A program made the translations under genes and the position numbers. Below the pieces are notes generated by a model. The model worked only from the letters and a program-made list of their open reading frames with translations. It had not been told where the DNA came from and ran no database searches. This document shows positions 47,901 to 58,069 of a stretch of DNA of 64,000 bases, piece after piece. How positions within the stretch are numbered: position 1 is the stretch's first letter; every line of letters begins with the position of its first letter. The stretch comes from Ovis canadensis (Eukaryota > Chordata > Mammalia > Artiodactyla > Bovidae), in assembly GCF_042477335.2 (NCBI RefSeq), contig NC_091260.1, positions 52,471,001 to 52,535,000 on the forward strand, given 5' to 3'.

Positions 47901-50900
47901 AGCCCATTTTGACTTAAAATATGAAATTTACACAGGACTAGAGATTATATGTGTCCTGCATTTGAAGGGGCTCATATTTCAAGATACAGGAAAAATACTT
48001 TAAACAAAAAAAAAAAAACTAATATTGCAACATGCACCAGCCCTATTTTTATTCGTGGCATTACCCGAGCCTCCTCTGAGCTTCCATTTCTGAATGTTGT
48101 TGCTCAGTCGCTCTGTTATGTCTGACTCTTTGAGACCCCATGAACCGCAGCATGCCAGGCTTCCCTATCCTTCACCATCTCCTGGAGTTTGCTCAAACTC
48201 ACGTCCATTAAGTTGGTGATGCCATGCAACCATCTTGTCCTCTGTTATCTCCTCCGCCTACTGCCTTCAAGCTTTCCAGCATCAAGCTCTTTTCTAATGT
48301 CAGTTCTTCACATCAGGTAGCCAAAGTAATGGAGCTTCAGCTTCAGCATCAATCCTTCCAGTGAATATTCAGGACTGATTTCCTTTAGGACTGACTGATT
48401 GGATCTCCTTGCAGTCCAAGGGACTCTCAAGAGTCTTCTTCAATACCACAGTTCAAAAGCATCAACTCTTCAGCACTCAGCTTTCCTTATGGTCCAACTC
48501 TCACATCCATACATGACTACTGGAAAAACCATAGCTTTGACCTGACAGACCTTTGTTGGCAAAGTAATGTCTCTGCTTTTTAATAAGCTGTCTAGATTGG
48601 TCATAGCTTTTCTTCCAAGGAGCAAGTGTCTTTTAAATTCATGGCTGCAGTCACCATCTGCAGTGATTTTGGAGCCCAAGAAAATAAAGTCTGTCACTGT
48701 TTCCATTGTTTGCCCATCTGTTTGCCATGAAATGATGGGATGGGTTGCCATAATCTTAGTTTTGTGAATGTTGAGTTTTAAGCTAGCTTTTTCACTCTCC
48801 TCTTTCACTTTCATCAAGAGGCTCTCTAGTTCCTCTTCGCTTCTATAAGGGTGGTGTCAACTGCATATCTGAGGTTATTGACGTTTCTCCTGGCAATCTT
48901 GATTCCAGCTTGTGTTTCATCCAGCCTAGCATTTCACATGATGTACTCTGTATATAAATAAGCAGAGTGACAACATACAGCTTTGACATACTCCTTTCCC
49001 AATTTGGAACCAGTCTGTTCTTCCATGTCCAGTTCTAATGGCTGTTTCTTGACCTGCATACTATTTTATCAGGAGGCAGGTAAGATGGTCTGATATTCTC
49101 ATCTCTTGAAGAATTTCTACAGTTTGTTGTGTATCAAAGGCTTTAGCGTAGTCAGGGAAGCAGATGTTTTTCTGGAATTCTCTTCATTTTTCTATGATCC
49201 AACAGATGTTGGCAATTTGATCTCTGGTTCCTCTGCCTTTTCTAAACCCAGCCTGAACATCTGGAAGTTCTCAGTTCACGTACTGTTGAAGCATCGCTTT
49301 GAGAATTTTGAGCATTACTTTGCTAGAGTGTGGGCTTCCCTAGTGGCTCAGACAGTAAAGTGTCTGCCTGCAAAGGGGGAGACCTGGGTTCAATCCCTGG
49401 GTCGGGAAGATCCCCTGGAGAAGGAAATGGCAACCCACTCCAGTACTCTTGCCTGGAAAATTCCATGGACAGAGGAGCCTGGTAGGCTACAGTCCATGGG
49501 GTCACAAAGAGTTGGACATGACTGAGTGACTTCACTTCACTTTCACTTTGTTAGCATGTGAAATGAGTGCAATTGTGCAGTAGTTTGAACATTCTTTGGC
49601 ATTGCCTTTCTTTGAGATTGGAATGAAAACTGACCTCTTCCAGTCCTATGGCCACTGCTGAGTTTTCCAAATTTGCTGGCATATTGGGTGCCAACAGCAT
49701 CATCTTTTAGGATTTGAAATAGTTCAGCTGGAATTCCATTAACTCCACTAGCTTTGTTTGTAGTGATGCCTCCTAAAGCCCACTTGATTTTGCACTCCAG
49801 GATATCTGGCTCTAGGTGAGTGATCACACCATCATGCTTATCTGGGTCATTAAGATCTTTTTTGTATAGTTCTTCTGTGTATTCTTGCCACCTCTTCTTA
49901 ATATCTTCTGCTTCTGTTAGGTCCATACTATTTCTGTTCTTTATTGTGCCCATCTTTGCATGAAATATTCCCTTGGTATCTTCTAATTTTCTTGAAGAGA
50001 TCTCTAGTCTTTCCCATTCTATTGTTTTCCTCTTTCTTTGCATTGTTCACTTAGGAAGGCTTTCTTATCTCTCCTTTCTATTCTTTGGAACTCTGCATTC
50101 AGATGGGTATACCTTTCCTTTTCTCCTTTGCCTTTCACTTCTCTTCTTTTCTCAGCAACCTTTAAGGCCTCCTCAGATAGCCATTTTGCCTTTTTGCATT
50201 TCTTTTTCTTGGGGATGGTTTTGATCACCACCAAACATTCATACAATGTTATGAACGTCCATCCATAGTTCTTCAGACACTGTGTCTATCAAATCTAATC
50301 CCTTGAATCTATTTGTCACTTCCACTGTATAATCATAAGGGATTTGATTTAGGTCATACCTGAATGGCCTAGTTGTTTTCCCTAGAAGAAGTGAAAGTTA
50401 CTCAGTCGTGTCTGACTCTTTGCAACCCCATGGACTAAACAATCCATGAATTTCTTCAGGCCATAATACTAGAGTAGGTTGCCATGCCCTTCTCCAGGGG
50501 ATCTTCCCAACCCAGGGAGTGAATGCAGGTCTCCAGATTGCAGGTGGATTCTTTACCAGCTGAGCCACCAGGGAAGCCCAGTGGTTTTCCCTACTTTCTT
50601 CAATTTAAATCTGAATTTTGCAATAAGGAGTCATGATCTGAGCCACAGTCAGCTCCCGGTCTTGTTTTTGCTGACTGAATAGAGCTTCTCCATCTTTGGC
50701 TGCAAAGAATATTATCAATCTGATTTTGGTATTGACCATCTGGTGATGTCCAGTGTTGTTGGAACAGGGTGTTTGCTGTGACTGGTGCATTCTCTTGGCA
50801 AAACTCTTTTAGCCTTTGCCCTGCTTTGTTTTGTACTCCAAGGCCAAATTTGCCTACTACTCCAGGGATCTCTTGACTTCCTACTTTTGCATTCTAGTCC

Positions 50901-52038
50901 CCTATGATGAAAAGAACATCTTTTTTTGGTGTTAGTTCTAGAAGGTCTTGTAGGTCTTCATCAGTTCAGTTCAGTTCAGTTGTTCAGTCATGTCCGACTC
51001 TTTGTGACCCCATGGACCACAGCATGCCAAGCCTCCCTGTCCATCACAACTCCCAGAATTTACCCAAACTCATGTCTATCAAGTCGGTGATGCCATTCAA
51101 CCATCTCATCCCTCTGTCACCCCCTTCTCCTCCCGCCCTCAATCTTTCCCAGCATCAGGGAAAATTTCAAATGAGTCAGCTCTTCATATCAGATGGCCAA
51201 AGTACTGGAGTTTCAGTTTCAACATCAGTCCTTCCAATGAATACTCAGAACTGATCTCCTTTAGGATGGACTAGCTGGACCTCCTTGCAGTCCAAGGGAG
51301 TCTCAAGAGTCGTCTCCAACATGACAACTCAAAAGCATCAATTCTTCTCCAACATGACAATTCAAAAGCATCAATTCTTCAGTGCTCAGCTCAGTAGGTC
51401 TTCATAGAACCATTCAACTTCAGCTTCTTTGGCATTAGTGGTTGGGGCATAGATTTGGATTACTGTGATATTGAATGGTTTGCCTTGGAAACAGAGATCA
51501 TTCTGTCATTTTTGAGACTGTACCAAAGTACTGCATTTTGGACTCTTTTGTTGACTATGAAGGCTACTCCATTTCTTCCAAATAGATTCTTGCCCACAGT
51601 AGTAGATATAATGGTCATCTGAATTAAATTCATTTAAATTAACTTAACTTAACTTAAATTAAATTAAATTAAATTCATCCTGAATTAATTCTGGTCCATT
51701 TTAGTTCACTGAGTCCTAAAATGTCAATGTTCACTCTTGCCATCTCCTGTTTGACCACTTCCAATGTACCTTGATTCATGGATCTAACATTCCAGGTTCC
51801 TATGCAATATTGTCCTATACAGCATCAGACTTTCTGAATTATGAAATGAAAAAGGCTGCCTCAATCTAACAAACAATCTAGCAATTAATTTGTGAGTTGA
51901 TCATATTTACCCGCTTTTCCCCATTTTGAACAAGCCATTTGCAAAATTCTTCAACAGTTGTCAGTGTTTCATAATCCTCTGGGCCCAATGTTGTTTGATA
52001 TGCAGTGATGCTTCTCATAAAATACAGCCCAACAGCAT
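41719..52038 (-). CDS. TTC23L: TTC23L, TPR protein (partial: three consecutive 3'-side coding exons)
   Basis: Three exons on the - strand join in frame: 52038-51911, 45119-44970 and 41801-41719. The joined segment has about 119 complete codons plus split codons at both ends. It includes [12 protein letters not shown], then [20 protein letters not shown], then the TPR-like [20 protein letters not shown], then [20 protein letters not shown]. The exon series continues past the right edge in the 5' direction, since exon 52038 starts with two bases of a split Asp codon. It also continues to the left, since exon 41719 ends with AG of a split codon. TTC23L lies next to RAD1 in mammals, which supports the name. 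TPR repeats build a protein-binding surface, and the precise role of this protein is poorly known. The last exon was not identified with confidence. Confidence 0.85.
42188..42402 (-). mobile_element. Bov-tA SINE with 12-bp target-site duplication
   Basis: A - strand Bov-tA is flanked by perfect GGTAAACCAATG at 42176-42187 and 42403-42414. It lies in the TTC23L intron between the exons at 41801 and 44970. Confidence 0.92.
42500..43500. mobile_element. Old L1 region with a probable DNA-transposon insert
   Basis: Wording at 42520-42860 and 43070-43500 (CACAATGTCTGGCATCCAAA) suggests the 5' part of an old mammalian L1. The middle (about 42870-43065, with a 17-19 nt T-run at 42930) has phrases such as GTGAGCATCTGCAGACTTTG seen in Tigger/MER-type elements. 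The calls rest on memory of consensus wording only. Confidence 0.4.
44286..44394 (+). mobile_element. BovA SINE fragment
   Basis: Half of a BovA unit reads on the + strand, from CTGGAGAAAGGCTACCCACT to GAGTGACTTTCACTTTCA. Confidence 0.8.
44799..44906 (+). repeat. Purine-rich tract and (CA)n microsatellite
   Basis: A run of A/G (about 44799-44874) leads into (CA)n with one AAA interruption (44875-44906). It ends 64 nt from a TTC23L exon, on the intronic side of its splice donor. Confidence 0.9.
44970..45119 (-). CDS. TTC23L: TTC23L internal coding exon (second of three)
   Basis: The acceptor is CCCCTAG before 45119 and the donor is GTAAAT after 44970. It is exactly 50 codons, phase 0 at both ends. 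The segment [20 protein letters not shown] has the small/large residue spacing of a TPR helix pair. Confidence 0.87.
45300..45480 (+). mobile_element. MIR SINE relic
   Basis: MIR-type wording runs from TATTATTTCATCTTTATGAC to GTCAAGATTCAAACCAGCCA. Confidence 0.6.
45508..45701 (-). mobile_element. CHR-type SINE with target-site duplication
   Basis: A tRNA-derived SINE on the - strand (GCATGTGGGATCTTTGCTCC to CCACCAGGAAGTCCC) is flanked by GCCCTTGCTCTT (45496-45507) and GCCCTTGTTCTT (45702-45713). Confidence 0.87.
45986..46246. repeat. Fold-back palindrome with 62-nt arms
   Basis: The arms 45986-46047 and 46185-46246 are inverted copies of each other (AATTCCATTTTAAAA, AGCTTTTTCT, CAAGCCTGAGATGA and CTCAGCCTG shared) with few mismatches. 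The loop has a further inner stem around 46111-46136 (TTTGAAAAA against TTTTTCAAA). The whole reads as one long imperfect hairpin. Confidence 0.9.
46290..46564 (-). mobile_element. BOV-A2 SINE
   Basis: A complete two-unit BOV-A2 on the - strand has a (GCT)n tract at its left edge (46294-46316) and the unit bridge AATGCATGAAAGTGAAAAGT. Confidence 0.88.
46660..46888 (+). mobile_element. Bov-tA SINE
   Basis: This + strand Bov-tA has a short extra AGGTAGGAG-like insertion in its tRNA head (near 46710) and ends GAAGCGACTTAGCAC. Confidence 0.83.
46910..47040 (+). mobile_element. Old interspersed repeat (MIR/L2 type)
   Basis: TTATTGAGCACCTACTATGT followed by GTTTCAGGCACTGAGGACAC is common ancient mammalian repeat wording. 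I cannot assign the subfamily. Confidence 0.55.
47041..48086. other. TTC23L intron, no repeat recognised
   Basis: This 1 kb is AT-rich and appears to be unique intron sequence between the TTC23L exons at 45119 and 51911. No exon-like frame with splice sites was found. Confidence 0.45.
49327..49544 (+). mobile_element. Bov-tA SINE nested in BovB
   Basis: A + strand Bov-tA splits the RT part of the BovB host. The flanks are ACTTTGCTAG (49317-49326) and ACTTTGTTAG (49545-49554). Confidence 0.92.
50385..50583 (-). mobile_element. Bov-tA SINE nested in BovB
   Basis: A - strand Bov-tA is flanked by perfect GTTTTCCCTA at 50375-50384 and 50584-50593. It interrupts the BovB host upstream of its RT. 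Confidence 0.92.
50962..51393 (-). mobile_element. BovB 3' fragment nested in another BovB
   Basis: A 432-bp 5'-truncated BovB on the - strand starts (3' end) with CAGTTCAGTTCAGTTCAGTT and is flanked by perfect GTAGGTCTTCAT at 50950-50961 and 51394-51405. It contains a tandem duplication of 33 bp (51313-51345 and 51346-51378). Confidence 0.94.
51621..51680. repeat. (AAATT)n/(AACTT)n microsatellite
   Basis: Pentanucleotide repeats lie inside the BovB endonuclease region. They are bounded by CTGAATTAA on both sides, so the array probably grew by duplication of the host sequence. Confidence 0.8.
51911..52038 (-). CDS. TTC23L: TTC23L internal coding exon (first of three in window)
   Basis: The acceptor is TATACAG before 52038 and the donor is GTAAAT after 51911. 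The exon is 128 nt: two bases of a split codon plus 42 codons ([20 protein letters not shown] and on to [10 protein letters not shown]). It ends in phase 0, which fits the next exon. It lies 72 nt outside the BovB inserted at 48096-51830. Confidence 0.85.
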
Positions 52039-52439
52039 CTGTATAAAAGGGAAACAATTATTTAAGGCAATATGCTAATCTTTACAAGTGTCTAATTTCA
52101 ACTTTGGCTCGATCAATTAGATATTTTCATGCTTAAAGCCCATGGCTTGTCCTCTTTCCAGGACTCATAAAAGCTTCACACAATCTGAGATATAGTTTGA
52201 TGGCATCAGATGAAGTTCTATTTTTTTTTTTTAATGAAATGCATGGATTTTCTGTAGGAAAAGAAAGCTTATGTCTGAACAGTCTTATTCTAAGACCTAA
52301 AGTAACCACAAATTAAACTCTCCAGTGAAATGGAAGACTATATTTTCAGTTAAAGTCTTACAGAGACTGCTGTTTATTGGGGTTCCTGTTGAGTGTATGT
52401 GTGTGGAGAGAGTGAGTTTTGATTTTAAAAGAATTTTAA

Positions 52440-53228
52440 TAAATGCTGGAGAGGGTGTGGAGAAAAGGGAACCCTCCTACACTGTTGGTGGGAATGCAAA
52501 CTAGTACAGCCACTTTGGAGAACAGTGTGGAGATTCCTTTAAAAATTGCAAATAGAACTACCTTATGACCCAGCAATCCCACTGCTAGGCATACACACCG
52601 AGGAAACCAGAATTGAAAGAGACACATGTACCCCAATGTTCATTGCAGCACTGTTTATAATAGCCAGGACATGGAAACAACCTAGATGTCCATCAGCAGA
52701 TGAATGGATAAGAAAGCTGTGGTACATATACACAATGGAGTATTACTCAGCCATTAAAAAGAATACATTTGAATCAGTTCTGATGAGATGGATGAAACTG
52801 GAGCCGATTATACAGAGTGAAGTAAGCCAGAAAGAAAAACACCAATACAGTATACTAACACATATATATGGAATTTAGAAAGATGGCAATGATGACCCTG
52901 TATGCAAGACAGCAAAAAAGACACAGATGTGTATAATGGACTTTTGGACTCAGAGGGAAAGGGAGAGGGTGGGATGATTTGGGAGAATGGCATTGTAACA
53001 TGTATACTATCATGTAAGAATTGAATTGCCAGTCTATGCCCGATGCAGGATACAGCATGCTTGGGGCTGGTGCACGGTGATGACCCAGAGAGATGTTATG
53101 GGGAGGGAGGTGGGAGGGGGGTTCATGTTTGGGAACGCATGTACACCTGTGGTGGATTCATGTCAATGTATGGCAAAACCAATACAGTATTATAAAGTAA
53201 AGTAAAGTAAAAATAAAAATTAAAAAAA
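52440..53228 (+). mobile_element. 5'-truncated ruminant L1 with 13-bp target-site duplication
   Basis: The last 0.8 kb of L1 is present: the end of ORF2 (GAGTATTACTCAGCCATTAA), the 3' UTR and a poly(A) tail. It is flanked by perfect AAAAGAATTTTAA at 52427-52439 and 53229-53241. It is clean and little diverged, antisense to TTC23L, about 400 bp from an exon. Confidence 0.94.
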
Positions 53229-53369
53229 AAAAGAATTTTAAATTTACAGTTGTTGTTGTTTAAAAATTTACTTCCAATGATGTCTTTTATTCTAAACATA
53301 GTAGATATTTTTGAAATCAATCTAGAAAATGCAGAGAAGCAAAAAGAAAATAAAAATTATCTCCATACA

Positions 53370-54800
53370 CATTACTTGGGAACAGGCACTAACATTTTTT
53401 AGCCACTGTATTAAGGTGTAAGCTGTATAACACACATTCACCCACTGTAATTATACAGTCTGTAATACTTATGTAACCATGCTACATGATGTGATCACAC
53501 AATATGTAGTCTTTTCAAGCTGATTCTTTCATGTAGCATGCTGTTTTAAGGTTCATCCATGTTGTTGCATGAATTAGTACTTCACTCCTTTTTCTAAATG
53601 AGTATTTTTCTATCCTATGGATATATGACATTTTGTTTACACATTCACAAGCTGACGAATATTTGTGCATGTGAATATAGTCTACTGTATTTCCCCCCAT
53701 ACTTATCAGTTCCAATTCCATTCCTTTCTGTGGATGACTTACCATCTGCTGTCATTTTCTTTCAGCCTGAGGGTTTCCTTTAGTGTTTCTTTTAGGGCAA
53801 GGCTGCTACCAACAAATCCTGATTTTGTTTATCCAGAGATGTCTTTATCTCACCTTCATTTCTGAAGGAGAGTTTTGTGGGATGTACAATTCTTGGCTGA
53901 ATTTTACTGCAGTATTTTCCACTGCCTTCTAGCCTTAATTTATCTGATGAAAAATCAACCATTAATCATATTACTGTTCTCCTATAAATAGTTGTTTTTC
54001 CATTGCTGCTTTTAAGATTTTCTCTTTGTCATTCAACAATTTGACTACATGTGCAACTGTGGTTTCACTTGTGCTTACCTTACTTGGCATTGAGATTTTC
54101 AGATCTGTGGATAACATTTTTATCCAACTGGGGAACTTCAGGGCCATGATTTCTTTAGATGACTTTCTGCCTTGTTCTTTCTCTTCTCCTTATGGAGCTC
54201 CCATTACATGAGTGTGTGTACCCCTGCTGTGGTACCACAGATATCTGATGCTCTCATTTCTCTTCAGTATCTCCTATTGCTATTCTTTTGATTGGATCAT
54301 CTCTAGTGACCTGCTTTTGAGCTATCTCTATCTTTTCTGCTATCTCAAAGCTGATGTTGAGACCATTAACACATTTTTTATTGTTACTATATCTTAACAT
54401 TCCAGAAATTCCATTTTAGCTAGTTTATTAAAAAGGAGTTTATATTTCTCTATAAAAATATAAATATTTCATATTTACTAAATAATTTTCATATTTTCTT
54501 TTAATTCTTTGAACTGTTTCCTTTAATTTTTCAACATATTTATGATAGCTGCTTTGAAGTCTTTGCTAAATCCAACATCTAGCCCACTTAAGAGTGAATT
54601 TCTATTGACTGCTTTTTTTCTGAGTCATGGGCTTCTGCCTCTCTGTATTCTTCTCTTTTTTTGTTGTTGTTGATAACTCTACACTTTAGATAATCATAGG
54701 AGTAATCACAGATTCTGATACATCTTTGTGGGGTTCTGTTTATTAGGTAAATCATACAACCTGTCTTCCCCATGGTGTTGGGAGGCTAACGTCTTTGCTC
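53370..54800 (-). mobile_element. Old L1 relic
   Basis: Antisense wording typical of old mammalian L1 3' regions occurs: AAGGTTCATCCATGTTGTTG and TATGGATATATGACATTTTG near 53.55-53.63 kb, then CAGGGCCATGATTTC and TTTTTTTGTTGTTGTTGATA further on. It is fragmentary, and the boundaries are approximate. Confidence 0.6.
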
Positions 54801-55075
54801 TGGTGTTATCTGTGTTTGCTTGGTTTTTATTTTTTAGTAATAAACCTTTTAGAGCAGTTTTACATTCACAGAAAAATTAAGTGGAAGATAGAGATTTCCA
54901 GTATAATTTTGTCTCTAAACACTTATGATAGTTAATTTTATGTGTCAACTTGACAGGGCTAAGGGATCCCAGATACGCTGGTAAATAATAATTCCTAGTG
55001 TGTCTGTGAAGGTATTTCTGGAAGACACTAGCATCTAAATCAGTATACTGATTAAAGAGCTACCCTTATTAACAT

Positions 55076-55394
55076 GGGCTTCCCTGGTAGCTCAGCTGCT
55101 AAAGTATCTCCTGCAATACAGGAGACTCCAGTTTGACTCCTGAGTCAGGAAGATCTGCTGGAGAAGGGATAGGCTCCCCACTCCAGTGTTCTTGGGCTTA
55201 CCTGGTGGCTCAGCTGGTAAAGAATCCACCTGCAATGAGGGAGACCTGGGTTTGATCTATTGGTTGGGAAGATCCCCTTGAGTAGGGAATGGCTACCCAT
55301 TCCAGTATTCTGGCCTGGAGAATTCCATCAACTATACAGTCCATGGAGTCGCAAAGAGTTGGACATGACTCTCACTTTGGACTCTCACTTTCAC
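55076..55394 (+). mobile_element. Two Bov-tA heads in a row (composite SINE)
   Basis: A truncated Bov-tA (55076-55194) is followed at once by a second, complete Bov-tA (GGGCTTACCTGGTGGCTCAG onward). Together they are flanked by TTATTAACAT (55066-55075) and TTATCAACAT (55395-55404). Confidence 0.83.
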
Positions 55395-55428
55395 TTATCA
55401 ACATAGACAAGAATTATCAAATCTATTG

Positions 55429-57359
55429 TTCAGTTTAGTTCAGTCACTTAGTCATGTCCAACTCCTTGCGACCCCATGAACCGCAGTACACCAGGCCTCC
55501 CTGTCCATCACCAACTCCCAGAGTCTACCCAAACTCATGTCAATTGTGTCGGGGATGCCATGCAACCATCTCATCCTCTGTCGTCCCCTTCTCCTCCTGC
55601 CCTCAATCTTTCCCAGCATCATCAGGGTCTTTTCCAATGAGTCAGCTCTCCACATCAGGTGGCCAAAGTATTGGAGTTTCAGCTTCAACATCAGTCCCTC
55701 CAATGAACACCCAGGACTGATCTCCTTTAGGATGGACTGGTTTGATCTCCTTGCAGTCCAAGGGACTCTCAAAAGTCTTCTCCAACACCACAGTTCAAAA
55801 GCATCAATTATTTGGCACTCTGCTTTCTTTATAGTCCAACTCTCACATCCACACATGACTACTGGAAAAACCATAGCCTGACTAGATGGACCTTTGTTGG
55901 CAAAGTAATGTCTCTGCTTTTTAATATGCTGTCTATTTTGGTCATAACTTTCCTTCCAAGGAGTAAGCATCTTTTAATTTCATGGCTGCAATCACCATCC
56001 ACAGTGATTCTGGAGCCCAGAAAAATAAAGTCAGCCACTGTTTCGACTGTTTCCCCACCTATTTGCCATGAAGTGATGCAACCAGATGTCATGATCTTAG
56101 TTTTCTGAATGTTGAGCTTTAAGCCAACTTTTTCACTCTCCTCTTTCACTTTCATCAAGAGGCTTTTTAGTTCCTGTTCACTTTCTGCCATAAGGGTGGT
56201 GTCATCTGCATATCTGAGGTTATTGATATTTCTCCCAGCAATCTTGATTCCAGCTGTGCTTCCTCCAGCCCAGCGTTTCTCATGATGTACTCTGAATATA
56301 AGTTAAATAAGTGGGTGACAATATACAGCCTTGACGTACTCCTTTTTCTATTTGGAACCAGTCTTTTGTCCCATGTCCAGTTCTAACTGTTGCTTCCTGA
56401 CCTGTATACAGGCTTCTCAAGAGGCAGGTCAGGTGGTCTGGTATTCCCATCTCTTTCAGAATTTTCCACAGTTTATTGTGATCCACACAGTCCAAGGCTT
56501 TGGCATAGTCAATAAAGCAGAAATCGATGTTTTTCTGGAACTCTCTTGCTTTTTTGATGATCCAGCGGATGTTGGCAATTTGATCTCTGGTTCCTCTGCC
56601 TTTTCTAAAACTAGCTTAATACCTCATGCCCAAGGTAAGAGGTAGGCACTGAGAGAGGGCATCAGAGGGCAGACAGACTGAAACCATAATCACAGACAAC
56701 TAGCCAATCTGATCACGTGGACCACAGCCTTGTCTAGCTCAGTGAAACTAAGGCATGCCATGTGGGGCCACCCAAGACAGACAGGTCATGGTGGAGAGGT
56801 CTGACAGAATGTAGTCCACTAGAGAAGGGAATGGCAAACCACTTCAGTATTCTTGCCTTGAGAACCCCATGAACAGTATGAAAAGGCAAAAAGATAGGAC
56901 ATTGAGAGATGAACTCCCCAGGTCAGTAGGTGCCCAATATGCTATTGGAGATCAGTGGAGAAATAACTCCAGAAAGAAAGAAGGGATGGAGCCAAAGCAA
57001 AAACAACACCCAGTTGTGGATGGGACTGGTGATAGAAGCAAGGTCCAATACTGTAAAGAGCAATATTGCATAGGAACCTGGAATGTTAGGGCCATGAATC
57101 AAGGCAAATTGGAAGTGGTCAAACAGGAGACGGCAAGAGTAAACATCGACATTCTAGGAATCAGCGAACTAAGATGGACTGGAATGGGTGAATTAACCAG
57201 ATGACCATTATATCTACTACTGTAGGCAGGAATCCCTTAGAAGAAATGGAGTAGCCATCACAGTCAACAAAAGAGTGAAACGCAGTACTTGGATGCAATC
57301 TCAAAAATGACAGAATGATCTCTATTCATTTCCAAGGCAAACCATTCAATATCATGGTA
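55429..57359 (-). mobile_element. BovB LINE with inverted 5' end (twin-primed), 13-bp target-site duplication
   Basis: The 3' part (55429 to about 56613) lies on the - strand: RT with YADDTTLMAESEQELKS through to the element's 3' end. The 5' part (about 56615-57359: leader and endonuclease start, with IGTWNVRAMNQGKLEVVKQE) lies on the + strand. The whole is flanked by perfect ATCAAATCTATTG at 55416-55428 and 57360-57372. The middle of the element is missing. Confidence 0.94.
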
Positions 57360-57845
57360 ATCAAATCTATTGAGGGTCTGAATAGAATCAAAAAAGGCAA
57401 AGGAAGGGTGACTCTCACTTTCTTTTCTTGAACTGTGAAATCCATCTACTCCAGCCCTTTGAGCCTTTGGATTCCAAGTCTTACATCAGAGGTCCCCACA
57501 TCCCCCAGTTCTCAATCTTTGTCCTCATATTGGGATTTACACCATTAGCTTCCCTGGTTCTCAGGCCTTCAAACTCGGACTAAATTATGCCATCAGCTTT
57601 CCCAGCTCTTCAGCTTATACATGGCAGATTGTGGTACTTCTCATCCTCCATAACTACATATGAGCTGATTTCTATAATAAAGCTCCTCTTATATATCTCT
57701 GTCTATATGTACTGCTGGTTATGCTTCTCTGAAGAATCTGACTAATATAGATTTTGGTGCCAGGAGTGAGCTCAATAACATGGACTCCACTCACCAAGGA
57801 CAACTTGGTCACGGCCACTGCTGAGTGCCCAGGATACGATGTGCG

Positions 57846-58053
57846 TACATGGTCAATCATGTCTGACTCTTTGCAACTCCATGGACTGTAGCAAGCCAGG
57901 CTCCTTTGTCCATGAAACTTTCCAGGCAAGAATACTGGAGTGGGTTGTCATTTCCTTCTCCAGGGGATCTTCCTGACCCAGGGATCAAAGCCGCATCTTG
58001 TGTGTCTCCTGCACTGGCGAGTGGATTCTTTACCACTGCGCCACTTGGAACCA
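57846..58053 (-). mobile_element. Bov-tA SINE nested in the provirus
   Basis: A - strand Bov-tA, about CATGGTCAATCATGTCTGAC to CGCCACTTGGAA, separates the primer-site region from the integrase piece. Confidence 0.83.
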
Positions 58054-58069
58054 ATACTGAATTCCCAAT

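Larger units (their letters stand above)
48096..51830 (-). mobile_element. Long BovB LINE host carrying three later insertions
   Basis: BovB reads on the - strand from about 51830 (TGCATAGGAACCTGGAATGT, start of the endonuclease part) through endonuclease, linker and RT to the 3' end near 48100. The flanks TTTCTGAAT occur at 48087-48095 and 51831-51839. It is cut by SINEs at 49327-49544 and 50385-50583 and by another BovB piece at 50962-51393. An AT-rich (AAATT/AACTT)n stretch (51621-51680) disrupts the endonuclease. Many stops and indels make it inactive. It lies in a TTC23L intron, in the gene's own direction. Confidence 0.9.
54926..57750 (+). mobile_element. 5' LTR (MLT2 type), split by a SINE pair and a BovB
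   Basis: LTR pieces are 54926-55075 (TGATAGTTAATTTTATGTGT start), 55405-55428 and 57373-57750. The last piece has the polyadenylation-like CTATAATAAAGCTCCTC and the end CTGACTAATATAG. Removing the SINE pair (55076-55394) and BovB (55429-57359) restores a continuous LTR of about 550 bp. Confidence 0.78.

Noticed and set aside
49861-50246. Lysine/glutamate-rich frame around 49.9-50.2 kb as a possible new protein
   Set aside because: It is the linker between endonuclease and RT in the BovB host, matched by the copy at 63.7-64 kb.
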